Assembly: GCA_021323755.1 (NCBI GenBank)
Contig: JAJPKJ010000058.1
Location: 16,212 to 80,211 of the forward strand
Direction of reading: 5' to 3'
Length of the DNA: 64,000 nt
Source of the DNA: Chitinophagales bacterium
GTDB lineage: Bacteria; Bacteroidota; Bacteroidia; Chitinophagales; Chitinophagaceae
Below, in pieces: positions 53,939 through 62,222 of the stretch. How positions within the stretch are numbered: position 1 is the first letter of the stretch; each line of letters starts with the position of its first letter. The notes under the pieces are model-generated. The model had not been told where the DNA came from. It worked only from the letters and a program-made list of their open reading frames with translations, and ran no database searches. The position numbers were made by a program, and so were the translations under genes.

Positions 53939-54370
53939 TTATTGATAAAGCGCAACAATCAAAGGGGTGGTTATCGTATCGCTTACATTATTTGCCTTGT
54001 CAATAACCACAAACTTCATGATCAGCGAATCATTTCTAAAGGTTTGTTTCTGAAAAGTAGTCGGAGTCAGTGTAAAATCGAATTCGCCAGAAGTGTATTT
54101 AGGGAAATCAGGAATGGTATCCGTTATTGAAGTGATGACCGGAAATCTTCCGTTTGTATCCAGGTTAACCGGGTTTATTATCGCTACAAAAGTGCCGCCT
54201 GCCAAGTCGCCTTGCTTATCGGTGAATTTCAATATCGCATCAAAGTTACTTCCAAAAGGGATGAGGGTGGTGATGGATTTGATCGTTATTTGTGGCTTCG
54301 ATGCCCCACTTTTGCCACAAGAAACAAAGAGCACTAAAATGGCAAGGATTACGAAAATGGAAGCCTTCAT
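53939..54370 (-). CDS. Small lipoprotein of unknown function, 143 aa
   Basis: A lipoprotein leader ends in LFVSC (Cys18). The mature chain is beta-rich with an Ig-like look: ITIKSITTLIPFGSNFDAILKFTDKQGDL, DLNxNGRFPVITS-like turns and FTLTPTTFQKQTFRNDSLIMKFVVIDKANNVSDTITTPL. Many Bacteroidota surface lipoproteins of this size carry such a single sandwich domain. No family is assigned. It lies 20 bp before the UbiA-like gene on the same strand. Confidence 0.7.
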   Translation of the reverse strand: MKASIFVILAILVLFVSCGKSGASKPQITIKSITTLIPFGSNFDAILKFTDKQGDLAGGTFVAIINPVNLDTNGRFPVITSITDTIPDFPKYTSGEFDFTLTPTTFQKQTFRNDSLIMKFVVIDKANNVSDTITTPLIVALYQ

Positions 54371-54478
54371 GTTGATGATTTAGTATTACACGAAACTACG
54401 TGATTTTTAAGGAAAAGGTTTACTATTGCATGTTTTTTTGCAAATCGTTAATGAACATTTATAAAAAATCCAATTCTT

Positions 54479-55459
54479 TTGGACTCCGATATTGAACATA
54501 AAATCTTTCTCGCACAAAGGGAAAATTTCGATGAAATAGCGATTGAAATTTTCAGGTTTCAATATGCAAACAATGCTGTTTACAAAAAATATATTGACGA
54601 ATTAAAAATCAACCCGCAGCAAATATCCGAGATCACGCAGATTCCATTCCTGCCGATCGGTTTTTTTAAAACACACAGCATTCAGACCACCGCTTTTTTG
54701 CCTGAGGTCATTTTTAACAGCAGCGGCACCACGCAAACGATCAACAGTAATCATTTAATAAAAGATATTTCTTTGTACAGGAAAAGCTTTGTCGAAGGTT
54801 TTACCAGATTCTATGGAAGGCCGGATGACTGGTGTATCATTGGCTTGCTGCCCTCCTATCTGGAAAGAAAAAATTCATCGCTGGTGCTGATGGTTGATGA
54901 ATTAATCAAAATGAGCAGGCATCCCAAAAGCAATTTCTATTTGCATGAGTTTGAAAAATTGCACGAGGAATTGAAAGAACTGGAAAAACGAAATCAGAAA
55001 ACATTATTGCTCGGCGTTTCTTTTGCCTTACTTGATTTTGCAGAAAAATATCCCATGCAATTGAATAATACCATTATCATGGAAACGGGCGGGATGAAGG
55101 GAAGACGAGAAGAAATTACACGAAAAGCATTACACGATTTTTTAAAAAAGCAATTTGGACTATCCTCAATTCATTCAGAATATGGCATGACTGAATTATT
55201 ATCGCAGGCATATTCAAAAAAAGAGGGAATATTTGAAAGTGTAAGCTGGATGAAATTTTTGATCAGAAGTGAAGAAGATCCTTTTGATGTAAAACGAACA
55301 GGCGCAGGCATTATTAATATTATTGACCTTGCCAACATTTATTCCTGTTGTTTTATTGCCACAGATGATGTTGGGAAAGTTTTTGAAAACGAAAGTGTTG
55401 AAATTTTCGGAAGAGTTGATAATAGTGATATTCGCGGATGCAGCCTACTGGTAATCTGA
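54479..55459 (+). CDS. LuxE-like acyl-protein synthetase, 326 aa
   Basis: The product matches the acyl-protein synthetase/LuxE family: QRENFDEIAIEIFRFQYANNAVYKKYIDEL at the N-terminus, the fatty-acid/AMP motif FNSSGTTQTINS, GLLPSYLERKNSSLVLMVDELI, IMETGGMKGRREEITR, and HSEYGMTELLSQAYS. These enzymes activate a fatty acid by adenylation and transfer it to a protein thiol. The usual LuxC-type reductase partner is not in this window. The TTG start is the only reasonable one; no ATG lies nearby. Its 3' end overlaps the convergent oxidoreductase gene by 15 bp. Confidence 0.85.
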   Translation: MDSDIEHKIFLAQRENFDEIAIEIFRFQYANNAVYKKYIDELKINPQQISEITQIPFLPIGFFKTHSIQTTAFLPEVIFNSSGTTQTINSNHLIKDISLYRKSFVEGFTRFYGRPDDWCIIGLLPSYLERKNSSLVLMVDELIKMSRHPKSNFYLHEFEKLHEELKELEKRNQKTLLLGVSFALLDFAEKYPMQLNNTIIMETGGMKGRREEITRKALHDFLKKQFGLSSIHSEYGMTELLSQAYSKKEGIFESVSWMKFLIRSEEDPFDVKRTGAGIINIIDLANIYSCCFIATDDVGKVFENESVEIFGRVDNSDIRGCSLLVI

Positions 55460-56518
55460 TGGAATCAATCCCACACAATCCACCGTACATTTTTTTGCAG
55501 CGCTTTCAAAAGCAAGCTCAATTATTCTAATGGTGTTATAACCGTGCTCAGGCTTTACTTTCAATGTCGCCTTGTTCACCAGGGTCTCATATAGATCCAG
55601 ATAATAAAATCCATAGTTACCGGGTAATGAAGGAAATTTTTCCTTGATTATTTTTCCGTTGATCTCAGTATGCAATAAGCCCCATTGTTCCTCCGGTTCT
55701 TCGCCCCATTTAGGAATATTTGGCATCACTCCGGCTTTAAGCAGGGCTTCCTGGGGATCCTCACCGCATTTTATATAAGAACCATTTACGCCATGGATCA
55801 TATAACGCGGACCGGACTCACGGACAAGCATACCCGATTCCAGGATCACTTTCGTAAATCCGTAATCCAGACGAAGATCAAAATAATCATCAACAATGGA
55901 ATGCGGTCGCTGTTTTCGAATATCAGCAGTTATGGTTTTTGGAATACCAAATAGCGTCAGCGCCTGGTCAATCAAATGAGCGCCAAGATCAAATAGAATT
56001 CCACTCCCTGGTTTATTCTCCTCGCGCCAGGCATTGGGCTTGGGTGCCGGGCGATAACGATCATAGTGCGCTTCAAATTCAACGATGGGCCCCAGTAAAT
56101 CCTCTGCTAAGATCTTCTTCATGGTAAGAAAGTCATTTACATATCTTCTGTTTTGAAAAATGCTCAGTACAAGGTTGGTTTGCCTAGCAAGGTCAATCAG
56201 GGTAAGGGCGTCCTGGGAAGTATTGGTGAAAGGTTTTTCTACCACTACGTTTTTGCCGGCAATTAAAGATTTGGAAGCATATTCAAGATGTGTATCATTG
56301 GGTGTAGTGATGACGATAAGATCCAGTGCGGCATCTGCCAACATTTCTTCCAGGGAGCGAACTACTTTGACATAAGGGTATTTTTCCTGGGATAAATTTT
56401 TATTTCTTTCCAGAATACTTTTTAATTGGTATTGACTTAATGTGGCCAGAAATGGTGCGTGCATTACCTGCGCAGCGATGCCATAACCAACCAGACCAAC
56501 CTTTATGGGTGAATTCAC
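55445..56518 (-). CDS. Gfo/Idh/MocA-family oxidoreductase, 357 aa
   Basis: A Rossmann NAD(P)-binding domain at the N-terminus (KVGLVGYGIAAQVMHAPFLATL) is followed by the second part of the fold with VVVEKPFTNTSQDALTLIDLA, the signature EKP motif of the family, and YDRYRPAPKPNAWREENKPGSGILFDLGAHLIDQAL in the substrate region. It oxidises or reduces a sugar or related polyol; the substrate is unknown. Start is a GTG. No partner gene in the same orientation suggests a pathway. Confidence 0.92.
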   Translation of the reverse strand: MNSPIKVGLVGYGIAAQVMHAPFLATLSQYQLKSILERNKNLSQEKYPYVKVVRSLEEMLADAALDLIVITTPNDTHLEYASKSLIAGKNVVVEKPFTNTSQDALTLIDLARQTNLVLSIFQNRRYVNDFLTMKKILAEDLLGPIVEFEAHYDRYRPAPKPNAWREENKPGSGILFDLGAHLIDQALTLFGIPKTITADIRKQRPHSIVDDYFDLRLDYGFTKVILESGMLVRESGPRYMIHGVNGSYIKCGEDPQEALLKAGVMPNIPKWGEEPEEQWGLLHTEINGKIIKEKFPSLPGNYGFYYLDLYETLVNKATLKVKPEHGYNTIRIIELAFESAAKKCTVDCVGLIPSDYQ

Positions 56519-56833
56519 AGCAATAAATTTTTCTTTAATAATGAGAGCCGATCAAGAAAAGAAGCTAAAATTCTTGAATAATGTGATAATAAAAAAATTG
56601 AAGGCAATAAAATAAAAAGGCCCTCTGTGGAAACAGAAGGCCGTCTAACGATTGCTTGCCATATGAAAATCTTAGAATAAATTAGTTTTTGCTCCCAAAT
56701 TAATATTAATTTTAATAATAATGTAATGAATAAATCTAAAAAATATTATTTGTTTATATTAATGATCTATTAATGGGTGCAAATTACAAAAAAAATCAAT
56801 AATAAATCATATATATTTTTTAATAATATTAAT
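56519..56833. other. 315 bp gap with terminator and a very AT-rich stretch
   Basis: No coding gene is seen. Bases 56604-56642 hold a minus-strand terminator (see there). Bases about 56680-56833 are extremely AT-rich, with runs such as TTAATATTAATTTTAATAATAATG, and lie between the stop of the aminotransferase gene and that terminator. They would form a long 3' UTR of that mRNA. Confidence 0.5.
56604..56642 (-). terminator. Intrinsic terminator downstream of the 56834 aminotransferase gene
   Basis: Arms GGCCCTCTGT (56619-56628) and ACAGAAGGCC (56633-56642) pair over 10 bp (one G-U on the minus strand) with loop TTCC; TTTTTATTTTATT follows on the minus strand. It sits 190 bp after the aminotransferase stop, an unusually long distance. 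Confidence 0.8.
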
Positions 56834-58021
56834 TTAATCTTTGTATTGCTCCAATGCTTTCTCCAGACAGTCCATCGCTTTATTGAGATCATTGACGTTT
56901 AGGACATAGGCTAACCTGACTTCATTTTTTCCCAGATGAGCTGAACTATAAAAACCACTTGCCGGTGCCAGCATCAGGGTCTGATTATTGTATGAAAATG
57001 ATTCCAGGAGCCATTGGCAAAAAGCATCTGCATCTTTGACCGGCAGCCTCGCCATAGCATAAAAAGCTCCTCCGGGTCTTGGGCAATAGACACCTGGCAT
57101 TTTATTTAAGCGCGCTACCAATACATCGCAGCGTTTCTGGTATTCTTCTTTTGTAGCATCAAAATAATTATCAGGCAGATCAACTGCAGCCTCACCCAAA
57201 ATTTGGGCAAATGAAGGAGGGCTTAACCTTGCCTGCGCAAATTTTAAGGCGATATTCAGCAAAGTCCTGTTTCTTGTAATAAATGCACCGATTCTTCCCC
57301 CACATGCACTGTATCTTTTAGAGATCGTGTCCATCAATATGACATTATCCTCGATCCCACTCAAACGCATTGCGCTAAAATGAGCGCCTGTGTAACAAAA
57401 CTCACGATAAGCCTCATCCGCAAACAAATAAAGATCATGTTTCAGTGTAATTTCTTTTAGCACCTGCATTTCTTTTTCGCTATATAGATATCCCGTCGGG
57501 TTATTTGGATTGCAGATCAATATCGCCTTGGTCTTTGAAGTAATGGCTTTTTCAAATTCCGCGATGGGGGGCAATGCAAATCCGGTTTCAATAGAAGAGG
57601 TAACCGGTTTTATGATTACCCCTGCCTCTACAGCAAAACCATTGTAATTCGCATAAAATGGTTCGGGAACAATCACTTCATCACCGGCATCAAGACAACT
57701 CATAAATCCAAATAAAATGGCTTCGGATCCTCCTGTAGTAATGATGATATTGTCGTAGCTGATATCGATGCCATTCTTTTTATAATATTGAACCAGTTTT
57801 CTGCGATAGCTTTCATTTCCGGCGCTATGGCTGTATTCCAGAATTTTAAAATCCGAATTGCGCACGGCATTTAAAATCTGTAGCGGCGTCTCAATATCAG
57901 GTTGCCCAATATTTAGGTGATAAACTTTGATCCCTCTTTTTTTTGCAGCTTCTGCATAAGGAACCAATTTTCTTATCGGAGATGGTGGCATTAATTGCCC
58001 GCGATTGCTGATGGTTAACAT
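56834..58021 (-). CDS. Class I/II pyridoxal-phosphate aminotransferase, 395 aa
   Basis: The fold-type I motifs are present: LNIGQPDIETP near the N-terminus, IITTGGSEAILFGFMSCLDAGDEVIVPEPFYANY, ILICNPNNPTGYLYSEKEM, FADEAYREFCYTG, and the PLP lysine in MDTISKRYSACGGRIGAFI. It belongs to the AspC/aromatic aminotransferase group; the amino donor is probably glutamate but the keto acid is unknown. A TATTTTTG -7 box ends 4 nt before the ATG, so it is probably leaderless. The terminator at 56604 is its only visible 3' signal. Confidence 0.95.
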   Translation of the reverse strand: MLTISNRGQLMPPSPIRKLVPYAEAAKKRGIKVYHLNIGQPDIETPLQILNAVRNSDFKILEYSHSAGNESYRRKLVQYYKKNGIDISYDNIIITTGGSEAILFGFMSCLDAGDEVIVPEPFYANYNGFAVEAGVIIKPVTSSIETGFALPPIAEFEKAITSKTKAILICNPNNPTGYLYSEKEMQVLKEITLKHDLYLFADEAYREFCYTGAHFSAMRLSGIEDNVILMDTISKRYSACGGRIGAFITRNRTLLNIALKFAQARLSPPSFAQILGEAAVDLPDNYFDATKEEYQKRCDVLVARLNKMPGVYCPRPGGAFYAMARLPVKDADAFCQWLLESFSYNNQTLMLAPASGFYSSAHLGKNEVRLAYVLNVNDLNKAMDCLEKALEQYKD

Positions 58022-58025
58022 GGCG

Positions 58026-58033
58026 CAAAAATA
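58026..58033 (-). promoter_or_regulatory. Predicted -7 box 4 nt before the aminotransferase ATG
   Basis: The minus strand reads TATTTTTG, then CGCC, then the ATG at 58021. It is an exact TAnnTTTG match. Confidence 0.55.
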
Positions 58034-58076
58034 AGCACCATCATTCAGATAGAATTAATAAAAGTAGAATGCGCTT

Positions 58077-58110
58077 TAAATAAAAATCCCCTCGGCATAA
58101 CCTCGGGGAT
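58077..58110 (-). terminator. Terminator of the tandem DUF1573 genes
   Basis: The stem ATCCCC / GGGGAT (with two further G-C pairs inside after a 2-nt mismatch) is followed on the minus strand by a TTTTTA tract; it lies 29 bp after the 58139 stop. Confidence 0.65.
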
Positions 58111-58138
58111 CCTAAAATTTATTTGATAAGCAAGTTTA

Positions 58139-58585
58139 TTAACTGCCCGATTTGGTGGGCTGAGAAGTTTTGTCTTTGCCTGCCTGGTATTTTGCATAAT
58201 CATCTGCGCTCAAAACCTCACCAGTAATGGTGAGCTGAACCGGCAAATCCGTTCCGGCAACTTTTATTGTGATCGTCTTGTTGAACGCGCCTACTGAAGG
58301 AGCAGAAAATCCTGCAGTGATTTTATCGGTCTGTCCTTTTGCAACAGCGCCCTGCGGTTTAACTGGAGTGGTGCAGCCACAAGAAGCAATCGCAGATTCA
58401 ATGATTATAGGCGCATCACTGATATTGGTAAAAGCAAAATTGTGTGTTACCGTAACACTCTGTTTTATTTTGCCAAAATTATAGGTGAGTTCCTGAAATT
58501 TTATGACATCAACTGCCTTTTTTTGTTGGGAAAACCCAAATGCTGAAATACTGATAGCGGCTACGAATAAAAGAAACTGTTTCAT
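58139..58585 (-). CDS. DUF1573 protein, second copy, 148 aa
   Basis: A signal peptide (SAFGFSQ) precedes one DUF1573 domain: FQELTYNFGKIKQSVTVTHNFAFTNISDAPIIIESAIASCGCTTPV, with the family signature SCGCT, and a Lys-rich tail. The fold is immunoglobulin-like; some members have a C-terminal lipid-binding or surface role, but no activity is known. It follows the first DUF1573 gene by 6 bp, so they are an operon; the two proteins share about one third of their residues by eye. Confidence 0.93.
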   Translation of the reverse strand: MKQFLLFVAAISISAFGFSQQKKAVDVIKFQELTYNFGKIKQSVTVTHNFAFTNISDAPIIIESAIASCGCTTPVKPQGAVAKGQTDKITAGFSAPSVGAFNKTITIKVAGTDLPVQLTITGEVLSADDYAKYQAGKDKTSQPTKSGS

Positions 58586-58591
58586 TGTTAT

Positions 58592-59044
58592 TTAATTTGA
58601 TTGTTTTAATAATTGTACAGAAGAATTTTCCGGGGATGAAGTTGTTGCTGTTTTATATACTTCACCCGTTATCGTTAACACTTTTGTTTGTTTATTGTTA
58701 TAAAAAATGGTCACTGTTTTTGTAAAATGACCTTCTGCATAAGCATTATAGCCAACTTTTATCTGAGAATTGGTTCCCGGAGCAATCGCCTCTTTTGTCC
58801 ATTCGGGAGTTGTGCAACCACAGGAAGCCTGAACATTCTCCAAACGCAACGGGTCACTGCCTGTATTGCTGATCTCAAAAACATAAGTAACGGGGCGTCC
58901 TTGGGGTATCTTGCCAAAATCGTGCAATGTTTCTTTTAGCTGTAAAACATCTGTTTTAATACCAGCAACGACATTAGTAGAATTTTGAGCTTTACTAATC
59001 ATCACCGAAACAAGAAGAACCGCGCCCAGCATTAATTTTTTCAT
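58592..59044 (-). CDS. DUF1573 protein, first copy, 150 aa
   Basis: The signal peptide (VSVMISKAQ) is followed by a DUF1573 domain with LKETLHDFGKIPQGRPVTYVFEISNTGSDPLRLENVQASCGCTTPEWTKEAIAPGT and GYNAYAEGHFTKTVTIFYNN. The SCGCTTPEW motif is complete. It is the first gene of the tandem DUF1573 pair that ends with the terminator at 58077. Duplicated DUF1573 genes may reflect paralogous surface proteins. Confidence 0.93.
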   Translation of the reverse strand: MKKLMLGAVLLVSVMISKAQNSTNVVAGIKTDVLQLKETLHDFGKIPQGRPVTYVFEISNTGSDPLRLENVQASCGCTTPEWTKEAIAPGTNSQIKVGYNAYAEGHFTKTVTIFYNNKQTKVLTITGEVYKTATTSSPENSSVQLLKQSN

Positions 59045-59167
59045 CGAAATAGTATAAAGATATCAGGGTAAAAATATATAGTAAACGTAAGTTTTCCTAA
59101 TAAATTTCGCTAAATCATTTTTTTTCACAATCCCTGTAGGATTGAATTATGGATAGACTTATACCCC

Positions 59168-59175
59168 TAATTTTG
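59168..59175 (+). promoter_or_regulatory. Predicted -7 box 4 nt before the E1 ATG
   Basis: TAATTTTG is an exact TAnnTTTG match, followed by TCAC and the ATG at 59180. A TTG at 59142-59144 lies 23 nt upstream and may be the -33 element. Confidence 0.6.
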
Positions 59176-59179
59176 TCAC

Positions 59180-61576
59180 ATGACTGAGAAAATCCATGCC
59201 GACGAGATTGCTGCAATGGAAAAATTATCGTTTGATAATTTTCGACTCGAAATTCTAAAAGATTACCGGATTGCCTGCGAAAGCCGGGAAGCCAGTCTTT
59301 TAGGAAGAAAAGAGGTGTTGACCGGCAAGGCTAAGTTTGGGATTTTCGGCGATGGCAAAGAAGTGCCACAGGTTGCAATGGCAAAGTTCTTTAAGAAAGG
59401 AGATTTTTACGCCGGCTATTATCGCGATCAGACATTTGCTTTTGCCACCGGCGCCGCCACCATTGAAGAGTTCTTTTCCCAGTTATATGCCGATCCCGAT
59501 CCCGTCAATGATCCCCATAGCGCCGGAAGACAGATGAATTCACACTTCGCCACTCCCATTATTGATGAAAACGGCGAAATCCTGGATCTTATCAATAGGA
59601 AAAATCTGACCGCAGGCCTGGCCCCCACTGCCGCCCAAATGCCAAAAGCATTGGGATTGGCGCTTGCCTCAAAATCTTTTCGCCATATTGAATTATTAAA
59701 ACAATTCACACAGCTTTCCGACAATGGAAACGAAGTTTGCTTCTGCACGATCGGTGATGCCTCAACCAGTGAAGGTCATTTTTGGGAAACAATAAATGCT
59801 GCAGGTGTTTTGCAGGTCCCGCTTGCTGTCTTTGTCTGGGATGATGGATATGGGATATCTGTTCCTAAAAAATTTCAGACGACCAAGGGTTCTATATCCG
59901 AAGCACTTAAAGGTTTTCAAATAAAAGAAGGTACCAACGGCATCGATATTTATAAAGTGAAAGGCTGGGATTACGCCGGCATGTGCGAAGTGTTTGAACC
60001 CGCAATACAAAAAATAAGGGAAACACATATTCCTGCTCTTTTTCACGTTGAGGAAGTTACGCAGCCACAAGGTCATTCGACTTCAGGTAGCCATGAACGT
60101 TATAAATCACCCGAAAGACTGGAATGGGAACGGGAATGGGACAGCATTAAGAAAATGAAAGAGTGGATACTCGATAATGCATTAGCAAGTGAAGAAGAAC
60201 TCGATGAAATTGAAATTGAATCCAAAGACCTGATCAGAAGAAGTAAGATTGATGCCTGGGAAAAATACCAGCAACCGATAAAACAACAGGCTGCAAAAAC
60301 AATCGACATGATCAATGCAGCCATTAACGATCTGCCCGATGAATCAGAAGCTTTGCAAATCCTTTCCGCAGAATTATATGCCAATCGCGAACCCAACCGT
60401 CGCGACATTATGCAGACACTCTACCAGGCAACATTAATTACCGGAAATCATGCTGCCGGTGATCCCATCAAAGCATACTACCGGGAATTAATGCAAGAGA
60501 ACAATCGACTTTATAATACGCACTTGTATCATGAAGGGGCAAGAAGTCCGGTAAAGGTTGCCGAGATAAAGCCTTTTTACAACGATGATTCGCCAACGGT
60601 TAATGCTTACGAGATTTTAAATAAGTATTTTGATGAGCTGTTTACAAATAATCCAAAAGCGATTGCCTTTGGTGAAGACCTGGGAAAGATCGGCGACGTG
60701 AATCAGGGATTTGCCGGCCTCCAGCAAAAACACGGCAGCGACAGAATATTTGATACCGGCATTCGGGAATTAACCATCATGGGGCAGGGCATCGGCATGT
60801 CTGTTCGCGGCTTGCGGCCAATTGCAGAAATTCAATACATAGATTATTTGTTATACGCACTTCAACCATTAAGCGACGACCTGGCTTCTTTACAATACAG
60901 AACGGCTGGAAAGCAAACTGCCCCGGTCATTATCCGCACTCGCGGTCATCGTCTCGAAGGCATATGGCATAGCGGTTCGCCAATGGGGGTGATCATTAAT
61001 TCACTACGGGGATTGCACGTCTGCGTACCAAGAAACATGACGCAGGCTGTAGGGATGTACAATACATTATTGCAGGGAGTTGATCCGGCAATTGTCGTTG
61101 AATGTCTGAATGGCTATCGTTTAAAAGAAAAATTACCGGAGAATTTACTGGAGTTCACCGTTCCTTTAGGAATTCCGGAAATTATTCAAGAAGGAACCGA
61201 CGTAACTATTGTCTCTTATGGCTCAACACTGCGCATCATCAATGATGCAATGCAGGTATTGGAAAAAATGAATATCAGCTGCGAAATAATAGATGTACAA
61301 ACATTATTGCCTTTTGATATTGATCATAAAATTCTCGAGTCGCTGAAAAAAACAAATCGGATTGTTTTCATTGATGAAGATGTTCCGGGAGGTGCTGCAG
61401 GTTACATGTTCAACAAAGTGATGGAAGAACAAAATGGTTACAAATGGCTGGATGTTGCTCCCAGAACAATAACCGGCAAGGCCCATCGTCCGGCCTATGC
61501 CAGCGATGGCGATTATTTCAGCAAGCCAAACGTTGAAGAAATCATGGAGACCATTATCTCGATGATGCAAGAATAA
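59180..61576 (+). CDS. Fused 2-oxoacid dehydrogenase E1 (alpha-beta), 798 aa
   Basis: This is the thiamine-diphosphate E1 of a 2-oxoacid dehydrogenase complex, with alpha and beta parts in one chain, most like branched-chain keto acid dehydrogenase. The alpha part covers about residues 1-370: LGRKEVLTGKAKFGIFGDGKEVPQ, the TPP motif TIGDASTSEGHFWETINAAGVLQVPL, and QPQGHSTSGSHERYKSPERL. The beta part (about 455-798) has NPKAIAFGEDLGKIGDVNQGFAGLQ, DTGIRELTIMGQGIGMSVRG, GSPMGVIINS and IVSYGSTLRIINDAM. E2 and E3 genes are not in the window. The start has a perfect -7 box only 4 nt away. Confidence 0.93.
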   Translation: MTEKIHADEIAAMEKLSFDNFRLEILKDYRIACESREASLLGRKEVLTGKAKFGIFGDGKEVPQVAMAKFFKKGDFYAGYYRDQTFAFATGAATIEEFFSQLYADPDPVNDPHSAGRQMNSHFATPIIDENGEILDLINRKNLTAGLAPTAAQMPKALGLALASKSFRHIELLKQFTQLSDNGNEVCFCTIGDASTSEGHFWETINAAGVLQVPLAVFVWDDGYGISVPKKFQTTKGSISEALKGFQIKEGTNGIDIYKVKGWDYAGMCEVFEPAIQKIRETHIPALFHVEEVTQPQGHSTSGSHERYKSPERLEWEREWDSIKKMKEWILDNALASEEELDEIEIESKDLIRRSKIDAWEKYQQPIKQQAAKTIDMINAAINDLPDESEALQILSAELYANREPNRRDIMQTLYQATLITGNHAAGDPIKAYYRELMQENNRLYNTHLYHEGARSPVKVAEIKPFYNDDSPTVNAYEILNKYFDELFTNNPKAIAFGEDLGKIGDVNQGFAGLQQKHGSDRIFDTGIRELTIMGQGIGMSVRGLRPIAEIQYIDYLLYALQPLSDDLASLQYRTAGKQTAPVIIRTRGHRLEGIWHSGSPMGVIINSLRGLHVCVPRNMTQAVGMYNTLLQGVDPAIVVECLNGYRLKEKLPENLLEFTVPLGIPEIIQEGTDVTIVSYGSTLRIINDAMQVLEKMNISCEIIDVQTLLPFDIDHKILESLKKTNRIVFIDEDVPGGAAGYMFNKVMEEQNGYKWLDVAPRTITGKAHRPAYASDGDYFSKPNVEEIMETIISMMQE

Positions 61577-61651
61577 ATAGACCCGCTTCCGTTTTTCATA
61601 TCATTATCCATTCATCGGCGCATAAGGATTGAGTTGCGGTCTTAACATTGA

Positions 61652-62068
61652 TTAGACCAATTCCATTTGGACAAAATGGTCGCAATATTCTTTTATCTCG
61701 TTTCGGGTATCAATAAATGCTTTCTTTATTTCTGTTGGCGAACCTATTTTCTTGGATGGGTCTGTAAAGTTCTGGTGAAACATTTTTGCTTTGGAAGGAA
61801 AATATGGACAATTTTCTTTGGCATTATCGCAAACCGTAATCACATAATCAAAAGGAATATTCCCGTATTCATTAATATTATTTGAAGTGTGATGGGAAAT
61901 ATCAATTCCATCTTCCTTCATCACTGCTACCGCCATTGGGTTTACTCCATGGGTCTCGATCCCTGCGCTATAAATGTTCGCTTTATCCCCGGCAAAATGC
62001 CTTAAATAGCCTTCTGCCATCTGACTGCGACAGCTATTGCCCGTGCATAGAACCAAAATATTTTTCAT
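61652..62068 (-). CDS. arsC: Arsenate reductase, thioredoxin-coupled (LMW-PTP fold)
   Basis: The ATG at 62068 gives MKNILVLCTGNSCRSQMAEG, with the P-loop Cys8-x5-Arg14 of the phosphatase fold. The redox cysteines Cys80 and Cys87 lie in CDNAKENCP, and Asp103 is in FTDPS. These are the marks of the thioredoxin-linked ArsC that reduces arsenate to arsenite. It is the last gene of the arsR-arsM-small ORF-arsC run, starting 5 nt after the small ORF's stop. No ArsB or Acr3 arsenite pump is seen in the operon. Confidence 0.95.
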   Translation of the reverse strand: MKNILVLCTGNSCRSQMAEGYLRHFAGDKANIYSAGIETHGVNPMAVAVMKEDGIDISHHTSNNINEYGNIPFDYVITVCDNAKENCPYFPSKAKMFHQNFTDPSKKIGSPTEIKKAFIDTRNEIKEYCDHFVQMELV

Positions 62069-62073
62069 TTTTC

Positions 62074-62220
62074 CTAAATAATATTTATCAGGATCCACAA
62101 TAGGTTGATGAGTGTAAATTTTATATCAAATCCATAGAAAAAATCCAATAGAATAACCCCGAAAATGATCACGCCGAAACGAATATGTTTTCTTGAATGA
62201 TTTAATATTTTCTCCTTCAT
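62074..62220 (-). CDS. 48-residue two-helix membrane protein inside the arsenic operon
   Basis: An ATG at 62220 opens a 48-codon frame that fills the gap between arsM (stop at 62223, 2 nt away) and arsC (start at 62068, 5 nt after the TAG). The start is a basic head (MKEKILNHSRKHIRF), followed by a first helix (GVIIFGVILLDFFYGF) and a second (FTLINLLWILINII). The tight spacing on both sides and the hydrophobic content support it as a real gene. It has no recognised family. A small partner of arsenic handling is inferred from context only. Confidence 0.7.
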   Translation of the reverse strand: MKEKILNHSRKHIRFGVIIFGVILLDFFYGFDIKFTLINLLWILINII

Positions 62221-62222
62221 GG

